This document shows, one piece after another, positions 1 to 11,835 of a stretch of 64,000 nucleotides of DNA. The position numbers were made by a program, and so were the translations under genes. The stretch is from NCBI GenBank assembly GCA_945859605.1, contig OX243818.1:36947773-37011772 (forward strand), in the 5' to 3' direction. Under the pieces are notes generated by a model. It had not been told where the DNA came from. It made no database searches and saw only the letters and a list, made by a program, of their open reading frames with translations. Numbering within the stretch: position 1 is the first letter of the stretch; each line of letters starts with the position of its first letter. The stretch comes from Lumbricus rubellus. Taxonomy: Eukaryota; Annelida; Clitellata; Crassiclitellata; Lumbricidae.

Positions 1-143
1 TTCATCACTGACTTTACTTCTGTTTCTTGGTTGCATTGTTCTTCCCAACCAGGAGGTGCATTTATCACTTGTATCTGGTTTACTCGAAGATTTTCTGCAC
101 TTCTGCTAAAGTTCTTCCTCAGATTTGCCGCTCCTGGTGCTTG

Positions 144-185
144 GCAATGTTTTATTAGGTGTTTATCAGAATTGCAATTGTGGCA
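144..185 (-). other. CCHC zinc knuckle of gag
   Basis: The translated cysteines and histidine sit exactly at C-X2-C-X4-H-X4-C (CHNC, then H and C after four residues each). This is the nucleocapsid RNA-binding motif of retroelement gag proteins. Confidence 0.85.
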
Positions 186-1873
186 ACGCTTCTTGATAAA
201 ACTTCTTTGCTCCTTGTTCTCCCACTTGTTGTACGGCGTGTAAGATGCATTACTTTCTGTTGGGCGTCCCAGCGGCGGAGTTCGATTGTAGGCTTGTCTG
301 TCCCACGTTGACTGTTGTTTATCTTGCGACCACTGCTTTCCAGAATAATCATCTTTCTTTGCATCATTACTCTTGGCTTGGCTTCCGGTGTCTTTGCTAT
401 CCTTGTTCCACTTGGGTTGCTTTGGACTATTGTCCCATGCTTCAAATTTCGGTTTGTCTTGGAACATCACACCAATCCGATTGTTTACATGTATATCTGC
501 GAGATCTGCAACATTACTAGCTTCCAAGCATTCTGTGCCCTCTTTTGCTAAGACAAACTGTAGTGGACCTGGTGGTAAACATTCTTTCAGCTTATCCGCC
601 ACTAACAAATCAAACAGCTTCTCGTAGTCTTTGTCCACTCGTCTACTTCGGACATAATAATTCAACAGGTTCTTCAGCCTAGCCGTGAACATCGTATACG
701 TTTCTTCGGCTGTCTTCTTGGCATCTGCAAACCTTGACCTGTACTCACGAGCTGTTAACTTGAATTCCTTCAACAAATGCTCTTTCACTGCATCGTATTT
801 ATCTAAATTCTCAAATGACAATCGATTCAATACCGTTCGCGCTCTCGGGGTCATCAATGGCAACAACAATTTCACCCAGTACTGCTTTTCCACAGCGAAG
901 CTATTGAATGCATTCTCCACGGTCTCAAAATATAATGGCACTTCCATCATATCATACGGCATCTTAGGCAATACATGCTTCATGGCATCACCAATCTTCT
1001 TGATCTTGGACACCATTGTCTCACTTTCTCTGAGCCTAATCTGTTCTGACACTTCTCGGCTCTTACGATCATCTTCGTCTCTCTTCTTCAGTCGATCTTG
1101 ATCTTCGATTCTCCGCAGTTCTTCCTGTTCTATCTTCTGTTGTAATAGTTCTAACTGCTTTCTGCGTTCTTCTTTTTCAATGGCCATTTCTTTAAGTTGA
1201 GCCTCCTTGATAGCAAGTTTCTTTTGTTCTAACTGCATCTGCTCTTCTCTTTCTCTTTCTGCTTTTTCCAAATTGTCTTTTCCGGCTTGAAATTCTTCCT
1301 GACGAATTTCTTCTGCTCTCTCCAGTTCTTGTAAACGCATCTTTTCTTTTTCTTCCTCGCGAGCCTTTTTGTCCTCAATCTGCTGCTTTCGTATTTCTTC
1401 ATCGCTTTTTCTTGCTTTTTCGTAGGCCTACTCTATCATTAACTCCGTCCGTCTCCGTTCTGATTCATCACGATCGAGTCTCATTTGTTCTAGTTGTATC
1501 TGGAACTGCTGCCTCTGCATGTCTATCTCTTGTTGTCGCAATTCTTTCTCTTCTTGCTTACGTTCTTTCTTTTCTTGGCGCCGTCGCTCCTCTTTCTCCT
1601 TCTCTTCTTGGCACCGTCGCTCTTCTTTCTCCTTCTCTTCTTGGCGACGTTCTTTCTCTTCTTGGCACCGTCGCTCTTCTTTCTCCTTCTCTTCTTGGCG
1701 ACGTTCTTTCTCTTCCTGTCTACTCATCATCATGAGTTGTAGCAACGCCTCTATAGACATAGGTGGCTGTGGCTTCTCAACTGGCTTTTCTTTAGCGCCT
1801 CCAACAGCACCTTCTTCTTCTTTCTTAGCCCAAACCTCGGCTAAATTTCTCATCAATTCTTCCCTCGACATTT

Positions 1874-2721
1874 CGTCGGTTGAGAATTATAAGGCTCTAT
1901 GTCCATTTTTTGAAATTTTTGAGTTATTGGTACCGTGACGTAGATCTTGTTCAGGGCTATCATGTCATGTGAGAATCTAAGCTGGATCTTCAATGGTAAA
2001 AGAGATATTTTACTAAATTAAAAGGCTCTATGTCCCATGCATTTCAACAGACGTCTACGCTGCAAAGTTTTCATCTTTTTGAGAATTATAAGCCTCTATG
2101 TCCAACAGCAAATAAGACCGCTGCGTTCAAGTCACGTGATTTGAATAAATTAGGTATGCAGCAAATAAGACCGCTGCCCAGAAGTCACGTGATCTCAATC
2201 TATTAATAATAATTGGACCCACGCATTCTGTACATTGAGTGTCATAACTTTCATAAGGCTCTATGTCCAATTTTTGGGCATGGGGCTTTCTTTAAAAAAG
2301 TCATAAAAAATGTTTTTACGTTTTATTCACAACTTTTTTCAATGTACAATGTTACTTAATTGACAAATGAACTAAATCCGTTAGTTAAATTTGTAATATT
2401 TTCAGTATTGTTTGTGTGCTTCAATGCTGAACTTTCAAACTGGAATAAAAAATGTTCAGCCCTCGCATTGAGAATTATAAGGCTCTATGTCCAATTTTGG
2501 GGCGTGGGGCTTTCTTTAAAAAATTATTTTAAAATATTTTAACGTTTTATTCACATAATTTTTCAATGTACAATGTTATTTAATTGACTAATGAACTAAA
2601 TTCTTTACTTACATTTGCAATATTTTCATTAGTGTTTGAGTGCTAGATTGTTGAACTTTCAAATTGCAATATCTCGGAATAGTACTTTTTGGACATAGAG
2701 CCTTATAATTCTCAACCGACG
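1874..2721. mobile_element. 848-bp inverted-repeat element inside gag
   Basis: Both ends carry the same inverted sequence: CGTCGGTTGAGAATTATAAG at the left, its reverse complement at the right, with the match running on through GGCTCTATGTCCA. The flanks are ATTT at 1870-1873 and ATTT at 2722-2725, a 4-bp target duplication. Further copies of the GGCTCTATGTCC motif lie inside (near 2030, 2090, 2255 and 2478), and 2253-2470 is repeated imperfectly at 2471-2690. No coding capacity is seen, so it is a non-autonomous element. Superfamily not recognised. Confidence 0.8.
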
Positions 2722-3106
2722 ATTTGTTCAACTTCTTCTGCGTCTAGATCTGCTTCAATTAGCAGTTTTATCAGTCTATCAGTAGACATCTTCTTAATAT
2801 TTGCTTGCTTTTTCTCCGTAAGTTTCTCCATCTTACTTCTTTACTTTACAGATGCTCGATAAAATAGTAGGCTACTCTTCAAATGTTTGCAATTGACTGA
2901 CTTCAATTCTTTAAGCAAACTTCAATAGACAAGCAAGTTTTTCTACCTTGTAGTCGTTGTGTTGTCGTTTCTCACTGACGTACGGATGCTCGATGTATCG
3001 TTGCTTCTCCCGTGTGCTCGGCTCCTCGATAAATTCACAGCGTCCGTTCCTCCACAACGTCTGTTGATTGAATAGAATCCCTCCGTTCGTAACTACGACC
3101 GTTCTC

Positions 3107-3166
3107 CTGCAACTTGGATCGTTATCCTGCAACTTGGATCGTTATCCTGCAACTTGGATCGTTATC
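3107..3166. repeat. 20-bp tandem repeat in retroelement leader
   Basis: Three head-to-tail copies of a 20-bp unit containing AACTTGGATCGTTATCCTGC lie between the LTR/PBS and the gag start, in what would be the untranslated leader of the minus-strand retrotransposon. Confidence 0.85.
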
Positions 3167-3167
3167 T

Positions 3168-3183
3168 CACCGCAACGACACCA
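3168..3183 (-). other. putative primer-binding site
   Basis: Two bases inside the proposed LTR end, the minus strand reads TGGTGTCGTTGCGG, starting with TGG as expected for a site complementary to a tRNA 3' end. The tRNA species was not identified. Confidence 0.5.
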
Positions 3184-3185
3184 AA

Positions 3186-3705
3186 TGTCACAAGTCTTTT
3201 CCCTCTTCTTCTCTACGTGTGACCTTCAGTCTCTTCGGAAGCTTCTTCGTATAAGTTCGTGGTAGCGTAGGCCTATCCCTAGATAACTGTTTCATTAGCT
3301 AAATGGCTAGGTTAAAGAATCTACAGTCTTTCACTGTTTTGTTAACCAACAACGACGACGTGTTCAACTCTTCTTATTATACTCCAAAATCCGATATAAA
3401 GTAAAACGATCAGCAACAACACAACAATGACTACACTTGCGTTATCATAACAACTACACGACTACTATCTTCATCAGTCTACTCTATCGCAACTCAACAA
3501 CAACTCTTACAGCCTATCTCAACGGCTCTCAACACGCAACTCTCCTTCTTCACTTCCACTCCCTTCTTGTACAATTAACGTACGCTCGTCTAGACGTCAC
3601 GTGCTGTCCAGACAATCACCTGTGCAGACGCCGCGCGGCAATTTGCACCTGGCCTACTTACGTCGCTGTACGACAATCGGCGTGCACTGATTAAATTAGC
3701 TGACA
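3186..3705 (-). mobile_element. 5' LTR of the gag-bearing retrotransposon
   Basis: Bounded by the inverted ends TGTCA and TGACA, directly upstream of the primer-binding-site candidate and gag. A TATA-like TATAATAAG lies on the minus strand at 3372-3380. About 520 bp, a normal LTR size. The partner LTR and the target duplication are outside the window, so the outer boundary next to the microsatellite is provisional. Confidence 0.5.
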
Positions 3706-3766
3706 CTCTCTCTCTCTCTTTCTTTCTCTCTGTCTTTGTCTCTCTGTCTCTTACTCTCTCTCGCTC

Positions 3767-3854
<88 letters not shown>
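3702..3854. repeat. compound microsatellite (CT)n (GTCT)n (CT)n (CA)n
   Basis: Runs of CT, then GTCT tetramers, then CT, then CA dinucleotides, directly outside the LTR. Confidence 0.95.
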
Positions 3855-3859
3855 GCATA

Positions 3860-6800
3860 GCATGTATGCGTATTCATAGTGCTATCAATGGCTCAATGTA
3901 TTGCTCAATTATTCAATTTTAGTAGGCCTGTTATTGTATAGTCTATAATTATTGTGTTGATGCTTTAAAGGACTTATATATCTGTGCAAAGGTTCGTGTA
4001 AATACTAGGCACCTAGGCTATAATATGCTTCGACTGTCCGTTTCTGTGTAGGCTATATCCGTGTGTATCCGTGTGCGTGTCTGTTCCTTATCGCTCTATA
4101 GTCTATACTATGTCTGCGTGTCTGCGTGTCTAAAGCGGAGAGGCTTAGAGAGGAGGGCATCGGGCGTGTTACGTCAAACAGGCCTCTTATAAGAGAAGTG
4201 GTAGGCCCTACTGAACTAAGCCTCTATGCCCAAAATAGGCCTACGCACTAAAGGTTCACATAATAATAATACATGATTTAAATACCATTGACGCTTGTTC
4301 CGGCTTGAAAGTACACAAAGCCCCCACGGTTCAATTATTATTCAACTCGTATGAATTCGTGTATTGAGGTGTAAATTTATACATTCGCCCAATATTTATT
4401 TGAGTTGGTTGGCAATTTAACAACATGACGGCGCGTCAACCTCCCATATATGCCAGTCTTGGGACTGGCTTTGGTTGAGTAGCCTAATGACAGAATTGAC
4501 AGTGGCATAATTAATACATATTATATTTTAATTTTTATTTCTTCAATTCCATAGCACCTCTTCAAGCTTTCTACTCAGATGTGCTCCCGACTACAACGCG
4601 GACACCGCATCGAAATTTCACGCCGAAGCGCCCGAGGAATTGTGAGTGAAGGACTCGTTCAAGGTCCCTACGCGACGACTTGAGGTGGATTCGAATCTAG
4701 AAAGCACCAATGCCATTAATACACCAAATCACCAATAGGCCTACATTAATTGCGCTATTTAAGGTTCCAACCCCTATACATTAGGCCTAGCCTACAACAA
4801 AATTAGTTAAACCACAAAACTTGTGCTGCGCTTTGCAAAGCGGCCTGGTTCAAACTTTTATTGATAATCGTTAGGGCCAGCTACTTATAGAGGCATGTTG
4901 TTTTCTTGGAAACATCATTTTGTCCTACAGATGAAAAGGCATTGACATTGTTTCAAACATCAGACATTCCGCCATTTTCTGGCAATTACTAATTAACGCC
5001 AACGGCAACAGACTTCTACGAGCAGCATGTCACATGTGACACGCAAACGCTTATTAATAGCCTATGCATAGCTCCGATAATCAATAGACTGGTTAGAATC
5101 AATAATTAGCTTTATGCCGTAATTATGAACGGAAAAATGTTGAAAATAATTTCTGTCATAAGATGTCTTTAAGCTCAGTGAGAATTGCGGAAGGGTATAG
5201 GCCTACAACTCCATAATCTTTCTTAAGACAAGCTTTCATTGTAGGCATAGGCCTACACCCCAACTCAACCTAAATTGATGTCTGACCACCTCATAGACGC
5301 CCGCACATAGGCCTAGAGGCAATTAAGGGAGGCACTTGCAACATGTTCCCTGAAAAATCGACGACACCAATTTTTCTAACTAATATACCGGTAGGCCTAC
5401 TTTAGGATTTCAGCAAATTTATTTGATAGGCAATGTGAAAATGAGAAATCTACTTTTCGAACAGCCATAAAATATCTATGTAGGCTACATGTATACTCAA
5501 TATCTTGCTTTGAATCTTTCAAGCTCTTGCACACAAAAAATTAACCGGCAGTCCTAAACAATCGTAGTGCGCCCCGTCCTGTAAATAAATTTAATTCTGC
5601 TGGCGCCCATGCCCCATTGCTCCTGGTTATTGTTCTACAAATCTCATACCGGTTAAGATCTGACTCCATTTCACAGGCAATAGGATTCACGATTTATTTC
5701 ATATAGGCTACTTAATAGTCTAATATATTATTGAATTAAACAGCTAGATGTACGGATTAGAAGCGATGAGATATTATCTAGATTTGGTAATTGTCTATTT
5801 ACATACATGTTTTGCGCTCTCCAACGATAATTTTTGTGCTACAATAGGCCTATACGATAAGTTTTACGTAGGCTAAAGCAATAGGCCTATTTTCCTGACT
5901 TACCCGATCTAGTCGAAAATGGTAAAAATTTCTGAAACATCAGAATAGTTTCCTTCTTTCGTAAATTCCAGAAGTCGGTTTTATTCTTTCATGGAGATTG
6001 ATGGACTACACAAGTTCCAATGCGTTTGATTCTGTGTAGCAACTGATCTTCGCAGCAAATAAGTTTCGTTAGCATCACACGAAATATTTTTAAAATTCGG
6101 TTCTAAACTGAAGTTCACATGCTGCAGTTTACCCTCGTATACCTTTCTGCAAGAGGGTGGCGTGATTTCGCAGAGTATCCAGTTCACGGCGATTTTCGAA
6201 ATAGGTAGGCCTAGGTCCAGACCTACTCACGAATAACTCCGCAATAGTTTGGAAATAGCCTAGTTCCGTTCATTTTTCCCGCACTGGATTTGTGATGTTC
6301 GCAAACCTGAGGTTGCAAATCTATCTTCTCCAGATCCATTGCGCTCAAGATAGCATTCCTAATTATATTATTTGTTGTAACGATATCCTTGGTCCCACCC
6401 ATACATTCTTACTTTGATATATATTGTTGATTAGTAATTACATGTGTTAAGTTAGGGAGAGGCCTTAGTTAATGATTAGCTAATAATTCGATTGAGAATT
6501 ATTACATTGTTCTGTTTAATTAATCAACCAGTGCTATAACCAGTGCTTAGGGGCAAAATATATTAAATTAGTGGAAAGCATTGCGGAATATTACAACGAT
6601 CGGCGAGGGTGTTGGTTACATATGGAGAGCTGTGGATCAGGGTCGTCTGCTGCGCCTGCGCACTGAAGAGCTGGATCTGAGGAGGATGAGGAGTAATGGC
6701 AGTCTAAGGAGGATTGTTGGTTGTTGATTGGCGATGAGATTCGCTGGACGTTGTTGGACGATTTCCGTGACATTTATATTAAAGCAACGATACCGGTAGT

Positions 6801-9520
6801 TTAGTGTCCTAAAGTATGGACAAAAGTCGGGAAGTTCGTAAAGCGTGAGAGATTGTGATAGCGTATTACTAACAAGTAGGCCTAATTGACGTTGGAAATT
6901 CAACCTTCGTTGGATTTCATAGAATTTCCGCACTACTTTTCACGACATTGAGAAGTGAGAAGTAAACTACAAAAGTTATATCGAACGGTAATTGGACGAT
7001 AAATACGGAAAGGAACAATTAATATTCAAATCGCAGGCTGCTACATCGAAGAATAACTACCTACGAGCAGAAAGACACGGTGAAGAGTATCGAAGATGAA
7101 ACTGGAAGGAGTCATCTACAACCAATGGTAACGGCGCCTGGAGAGACGACGAGAAGCGTTGGTCGTATCGAACTACAGTTACAGCCAAGCTCTTTCAACG
7201 TGGGAGGGTAGATATAAGAATTATATCCCTCAAAATTATTTTATTCAGCACTGGTTTAAGTAAATAAGTTGGCCTGTATTTAAACTGACATTTCCATGAC
7301 CCCTAGACATATAATTCAATAACTATATATGTTGATATATTAATATTCATGATTTCAATATTATTTTTATATAAAACATTGTCTTGTTGATTGGCTGACA
7401 TTTAGGGCATTGACCCACATTGCGACAAATAACCAGATAGCATGCAAATTGGTAACCTGATTTCAGATTCGAAATCTGGGAATAGTTTCCACTAATTAGC
7501 GAGCCATAGTGTGGTTTCTATTCTCGTTACATTCCTTGAATAATGATTATTTCTCAAAACCAAGGCGAAACTAATATTTAATTGCATCTTGGCGTACTTT
7601 CGTAAAGTAGGCCTATACAATGATTCTATCCGGCTTCCTTGAAGAACACTTCAATCCTGAATTCCTGCTTCTGAAACGCGTTTTGAAACCAGTTCGTCAT
7701 GTAGATATTCGAGAATATTGTACACTAACGATATATCCAGTATCAAGCACGCCTGTAGGCCTGAATCGCTCGTGACAATGTTGACTAAAATTATGCAGTA
7801 GGCTATCACAAGACATTCGGACAATATTTCAACTCTTATTGCATCTTATCACCTGTCAAACTAACAGCTTCTTTCCTATAGGATACTACATCACAATATT
7901 GACAGTTATTTACGACTAGTGTTTACGGCAAACTTGATGCCCTGTCCGGTAGCGAGTAGCCTAAATTTAAAATAGTTATTGAAATCCATATTGGTCTGTT
8001 ATCGCCTTAAAGCGTCGCTGTCTATTCAATCCATTCAATCTACTGCAAGCGTAAGTACATGTCGTGGTGCTGAATACTTGAATGCAAAGGAGGCATTGTC
8101 TGCGAGGGGTGGTTCACCCTTCGCAGAGCCCAATTCCAAGCTTGGCTCGTGAGTGGAAGGCAATTAAGACCTCTTGTCGTCATTGCTGTTTGCGAGTCTC
8201 GTCGGCCGGGGGAGGGGGGGATTTAGGGGGGGAGGCGATTGATTGTCGAGTGGATTTGCTCTGGGCGTGAGCCAATTCGGCATTGAGTACACACCGGTCG
8301 GATCATACATTGCTGATGAAGGAAGGAAGGAACAGGCGATGTAAATACAAACAACAACAATCGAATGTTTACCTGTGGCAACGCGCTTCGAACGCCTTCT
8401 ATAGCTGAGCTGCATTTATAAATAGTCAAATTCCTAAGCACCAAGATCGTACCATTAACGTTGTCGGAAGAATCTTCTGGAAACAGTGAAACACTAGACT
8501 ACTTCAGCGCTTTTGAGACGATCCACTTGTTGGCCTACGACGATATTAATTTAAATAATCTCATTACAAATTCATACACGCACACAGAAGCATGTTTAGG
8601 CTATATACATAGGCTACCTGGTACATAAAACATACAAGTAGGCCTATGCTGCAATTCTTGCAACGAATTGTTTAAGCTTAGGCTATGGAGTTTCGGGGTC
8701 TGTGACAGTAGTCTGCAGCTTATAAGTAAATAAAGTCTGTAATGAAAAGCGCCAGCTTGGCTATACATGGCAAATTTAGTGTAGGCTATAAAAAACCCAC
8801 AGAAATGTAAATTAGCAGGGTAAAAATTGAATGAGAGAAGAGCGGACAGGAACAGTCAAAGGGGGAAAATGAAGAACTTGAATAGCTTAAATATCGATAG
8901 GCCTATTATATGGAAGACAGCATTTATTTTGTTATTATTTTTATATCGAATTTCATGCAACACCTGTTAAAAGACAGTAGGAAGCAAATGGCCAGATGGC
9001 CCAGCGCAAGACGTGTTGTCTGGCAGGTGTAGGCCTAGGAAGCTACCGTAGTGGCTTCTGGCGAGTGTACCTGAACGAAACCCTTAATTAACCTGTTCTA
9101 ACACCTTATACGCCGATAATCACCAGGTGTTCCAGGTTGCTGATTAATAATAAATTATTGGTCCGGTGCGAACCAGGCGCGAGTGCAGGTAGGCTATACA
9201 GTATGCAATACATGTTGTTGCTGTTGTTTATTAGCCTAACAACACTGTGTCATGACAAAATGATAAGCGTCGCCCTCCTTGTTTGCCAATGGTTTGGACT
9301 GGCACTACCAGTGTTGGAGCACGTCTATACAACTGTAGGCTACACCTATAATCTTATGGTCGGAGTGTTGGTAGGCCTAAGTGGTTCGAAGTCAACCATG
9401 GGATAAATTTATTGCAGGTTTTTCAGTTCCACCTGCGTTGAAAAGAACGAACAGATGCATTAGATTTGTTCCACTCCCCAAAGAATCTGTTCACCTCGTC
9501 ACATGCCATTTGCTTCTCTT
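3860..9520. other. gene-poor DNA rich in TAGGCCTA
   Basis: Apart from the SINE at 4553-4717 no gene is supported. Short open frames here show no recognisable domain, splice context or composition. The octamer TAGGCCTA and the variants TAGCCTA and TAGGCTA recur every few hundred bases. Confidence 0.6.
4553..4717 (-). mobile_element. tRNA-derived SINE, 5' truncated
   Basis: Matches the SINE seen complete at 25,967 and 41,785: the B-box-like GATTCGAATCC is near 4686-4698, followed on the minus strand by the shared body (GCTTCGGCGTGAAATTTCG region) and the AGCTTGAAGAGGTGCTA tail. The tRNA head is lost or strongly diverged. Confidence 0.7.
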
Positions 9521-9523
9521 TCA

Positions 9524-9718
9524 ACTTCAAGCTCTCGCTATTCAGAGGTGCTCCCGACTGCAGCGCGGACATTGCATCGGAGTTTCACGCCGAAGCGCCC
9601 GAGCAATTGCGACTGAAGGACTTGCCCAAGGTCCCTACGCGGCGACTTGAGGTAGATTCGAACCTGCAAACCTCCGGCTGCAAGACAACGAACATACCCA
9701 CTACACCACCGCGCCCAG
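9524..9718 (-). mobile_element. tRNA-derived SINE
   Basis: Minus strand: tRNA-like head with the B-box variant GGTTCGAATCTACC (9651-9664), then the family body and the tail ending near 9524. Same family as 4553, 25,967, 41,785 and 56,071. Confidence 0.75.
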
Positions 9719-10338
9719 CAAGTTTAGACCGTCGCCACCGGCCGTCCTCCTTGCTAATTGATTTTCAGATGCAAGACCACATCAACAGTAAATTTGCCAC
9801 CTCTTGAAGCGTGATATAAACTCATTGATGACGTGATGTACGCAAAATCTCAGTCTGTCATTATCGTCCACGACCTTCTGTTATTTACCGGGTAAATAGC
9901 GTAAATTAATTACAATTATACTTTTAAAAATTAATTCAGGTTGATCGTTCAGTTATTAATCTGTTTTCACAACTTTTACTTGTTTTTCATTCCAGTAGAA
10001 TGTTCATTTATTGTAATTATAACTGGTTGAAAATCTCACAGATAGGTCTAGGGAACCGCATTCAAACGTTTGGCATTTGAATTCATTTCCATATCCGCCG
10101 TTCGTTGTGTTGAACAGCATTTAGGATGCATAAGCGAAGGCCTGATGGGCCTAAAATTCTTCTATCTAAGACAAAACTTCATCAAAACTCTGCCGTACGA
10201 AGTTGGTGATTAATCCCCGGTAGGCCTAAGCCTAATAAGCCTTTTAAGTAAGTTTTAGCGTTCTAAATTAGGCCTCTTCGCCATTGCATGGGTTGTGGCG
10301 TTGACCGAATTGACATGCTGTATACCAGAAGTATTTTT

Positions 10339-11160
10339 GGTAAACGTGTATTTTAGCGTAATTAATTATTTTCACGTTTTCAACGATACAAAAACCGCCG
10401 TAAATTATTCCTAACGACTTGCAATGGTCTAACTCATCTAACAGCACACTTAAAATTTCGTAAGGATGCGAATATTGAGAGAAAATATGTTTTTATAATG
10501 TCACATTTCCCATGCGAAATCGCCGTTCGAATCGCCATTGAACCACAACATCTGACCGGAAGTTTGGGTACGCGCCCAAACCATCGACGTATATGCGACT
10601 ATAAATAACGTGTACATCAAGACTTCGGTCCTAAGTTCAAAATGAGAAATGGAAGCTGGATGAAGGTATTTCTAGATGTGAAATAGAAGCCGGATTGATG
10701 AAAAAACGCTTAAGTAATGGAAGCTGGATGAGGGTATTTTTATGTCTGAAAGAGAAGCTGGGTTGACGAAAATAACGGGCGAGAAATAGAAGCTGGGGTA
10801 ATAAAAATAATCAAGCTGAAACTGGAGCTGGATTGATGAAAAATAGTTCTTATTGAAACAGAAGTTGGATTCATAAAACAACTGATGCAATTGAAAAAGC
10901 TGGACTTTTACTTACTTACTTATTAATTTTTGCTTGCTGCACGCCACTTCCGGAAAGGGTCGCAATTGAACAACAACTTGGATCGGTGGTTTGTTACGAC
11001 AAAATATTACAATTTTTTGATCAAAATCCTTCTTTTTAAGATATTCGAAGTTTAATAATACATCACTTTGGCAATAGCGCGTTGACATAAATATTTTAAG
11101 ATGCTTTTTGTGCCATTATAAGCGTGAAATTAATTAATTACGCTAAAATACACGTTTACC
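10339..11160. mobile_element. foldback element with GAAGCTGGAT tandem core
   Basis: Long inverted ends: GGTAAACGTGTATTTTAGCG at 10339 and its reverse complement ending at 11160, with the match continuing through about 35 bases. The centre (10,640-10,900) holds degenerate tandem copies of a unit with GGAAGCTGGATGA and GAAATAGAAGCCGGATTGATG. The same unit forms the core of the foldback element at 34,981-35,456. No clear target duplication and no coding capacity. Confidence 0.65.
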
Positions 11161-11272
11161 TTTGCTTTTTATATGTTAAATGCGACCTGGAATATACCTC
11201 CCTTCTATTTTTCGTCAAATACCAATCGGTTTCTCTGTTCTGTCACATTTTTCGTAAAAATGCTATATTTTG

Positions 11273-11330
11273 ATATAGCGCCTCTTCAAGACTTCAAGGT
11301 TCCTTCTCAGTTGCGCTCCCAGTCCAACCC
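11273..11330 (-). repeat. SINE tail fragment
   Basis: Reads ATATAGCGCCTCTTCAAG followed by a degenerate GTTGCGCTCCCAG, the 3' tail of the tRNA-derived SINE family in reverse orientation. Confidence 0.5.
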
Positions 11331-11835
11331 CGGTCGAAGGGTTAAATTAAAAATAAAGCGCATACGATTGAATACATCCTGCAGCCATGGCACTACGCTA
11401 CTTTTACAGGGGAACACAGAATTCATATTCAGAGTATTTGCGGCAATCGTCTTTGAAGATTTCGTTATTATTTTTATCGTGTCGCACACGTGCTATCAAA
11501 TAGGTGGAATTGCATTTAAAACTGAATTAATTTGAATTCCGATTGCTGTTCTCTTAAATAATATATTCAGTATATTGTGACAGCGACGATCGATAGTTTG
11601 TTAGGATGACAATATGAATTTTAAAAAATAAAGAAAAATAGATTACATTTTGTGCTTTTTAAGATCTTGCTGTAGGCCTATACTTAGTGAACACCATCCT
11701 GAATAAGCAAAGAACTGGCAATGTTGTAGAATAATTTTCAGTACACAGAAACTTTCAAGAGGTTCAGTGATTTTGACTCTCCCTTTGTGTGAGAATCGTA
11801 CCTGAGTCACAAACTCAGACAATTCACAATCATTT

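Larger units (their letters stand above)
1..2831 (-). pseudogene. gag gene of an LTR retrotransposon, 5' part, interrupted
   Basis: Minus-strand reading frame from an ATG at 2831 to the window edge, so the 3' part and any pol lie outside. Seen: a charged Glu/Lys/Arg-rich coiled coil (about 1080-1790), then a segment around 600-950 resembling the SCAN-like capsid fold of Ty3/Gypsy-type gag (YRSRF, TYTMF and ARLKNLL motifs), then a CCHC zinc knuckle with exact C-X2-C-X4-H-X4-C spacing at 144-185. Known: such gag proteins form the particle and bind RNA. Two breaks: an inverted-repeat element at 1874-2721, whose removal with one ATTT copy leaves the frame open, and an in-frame TAG at 1428-1430 lying inside a TAGGCCTA octamer. 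Otherwise the frame is open, so the copy is fairly young. The SCAN-like call is by motif memory, not a profile search. Confidence 0.75.

Noticed and set aside
31..1938. Open frames antisense to or out of frame with gag
   Set aside because: Shadows of the gag coding sequence; the zinc knuckle and coiled coil are in the other frame.
6591..6933. Leu-rich minus-strand open frames
   Set aside because: Short, low complexity, no domain or splice support.
8164..8444. Short minus-strand frames with a hydrophobic stretch
   Set aside because: No convincing signal peptide, splice context or conservation; proline-rich tail comes from a G-rich tract.
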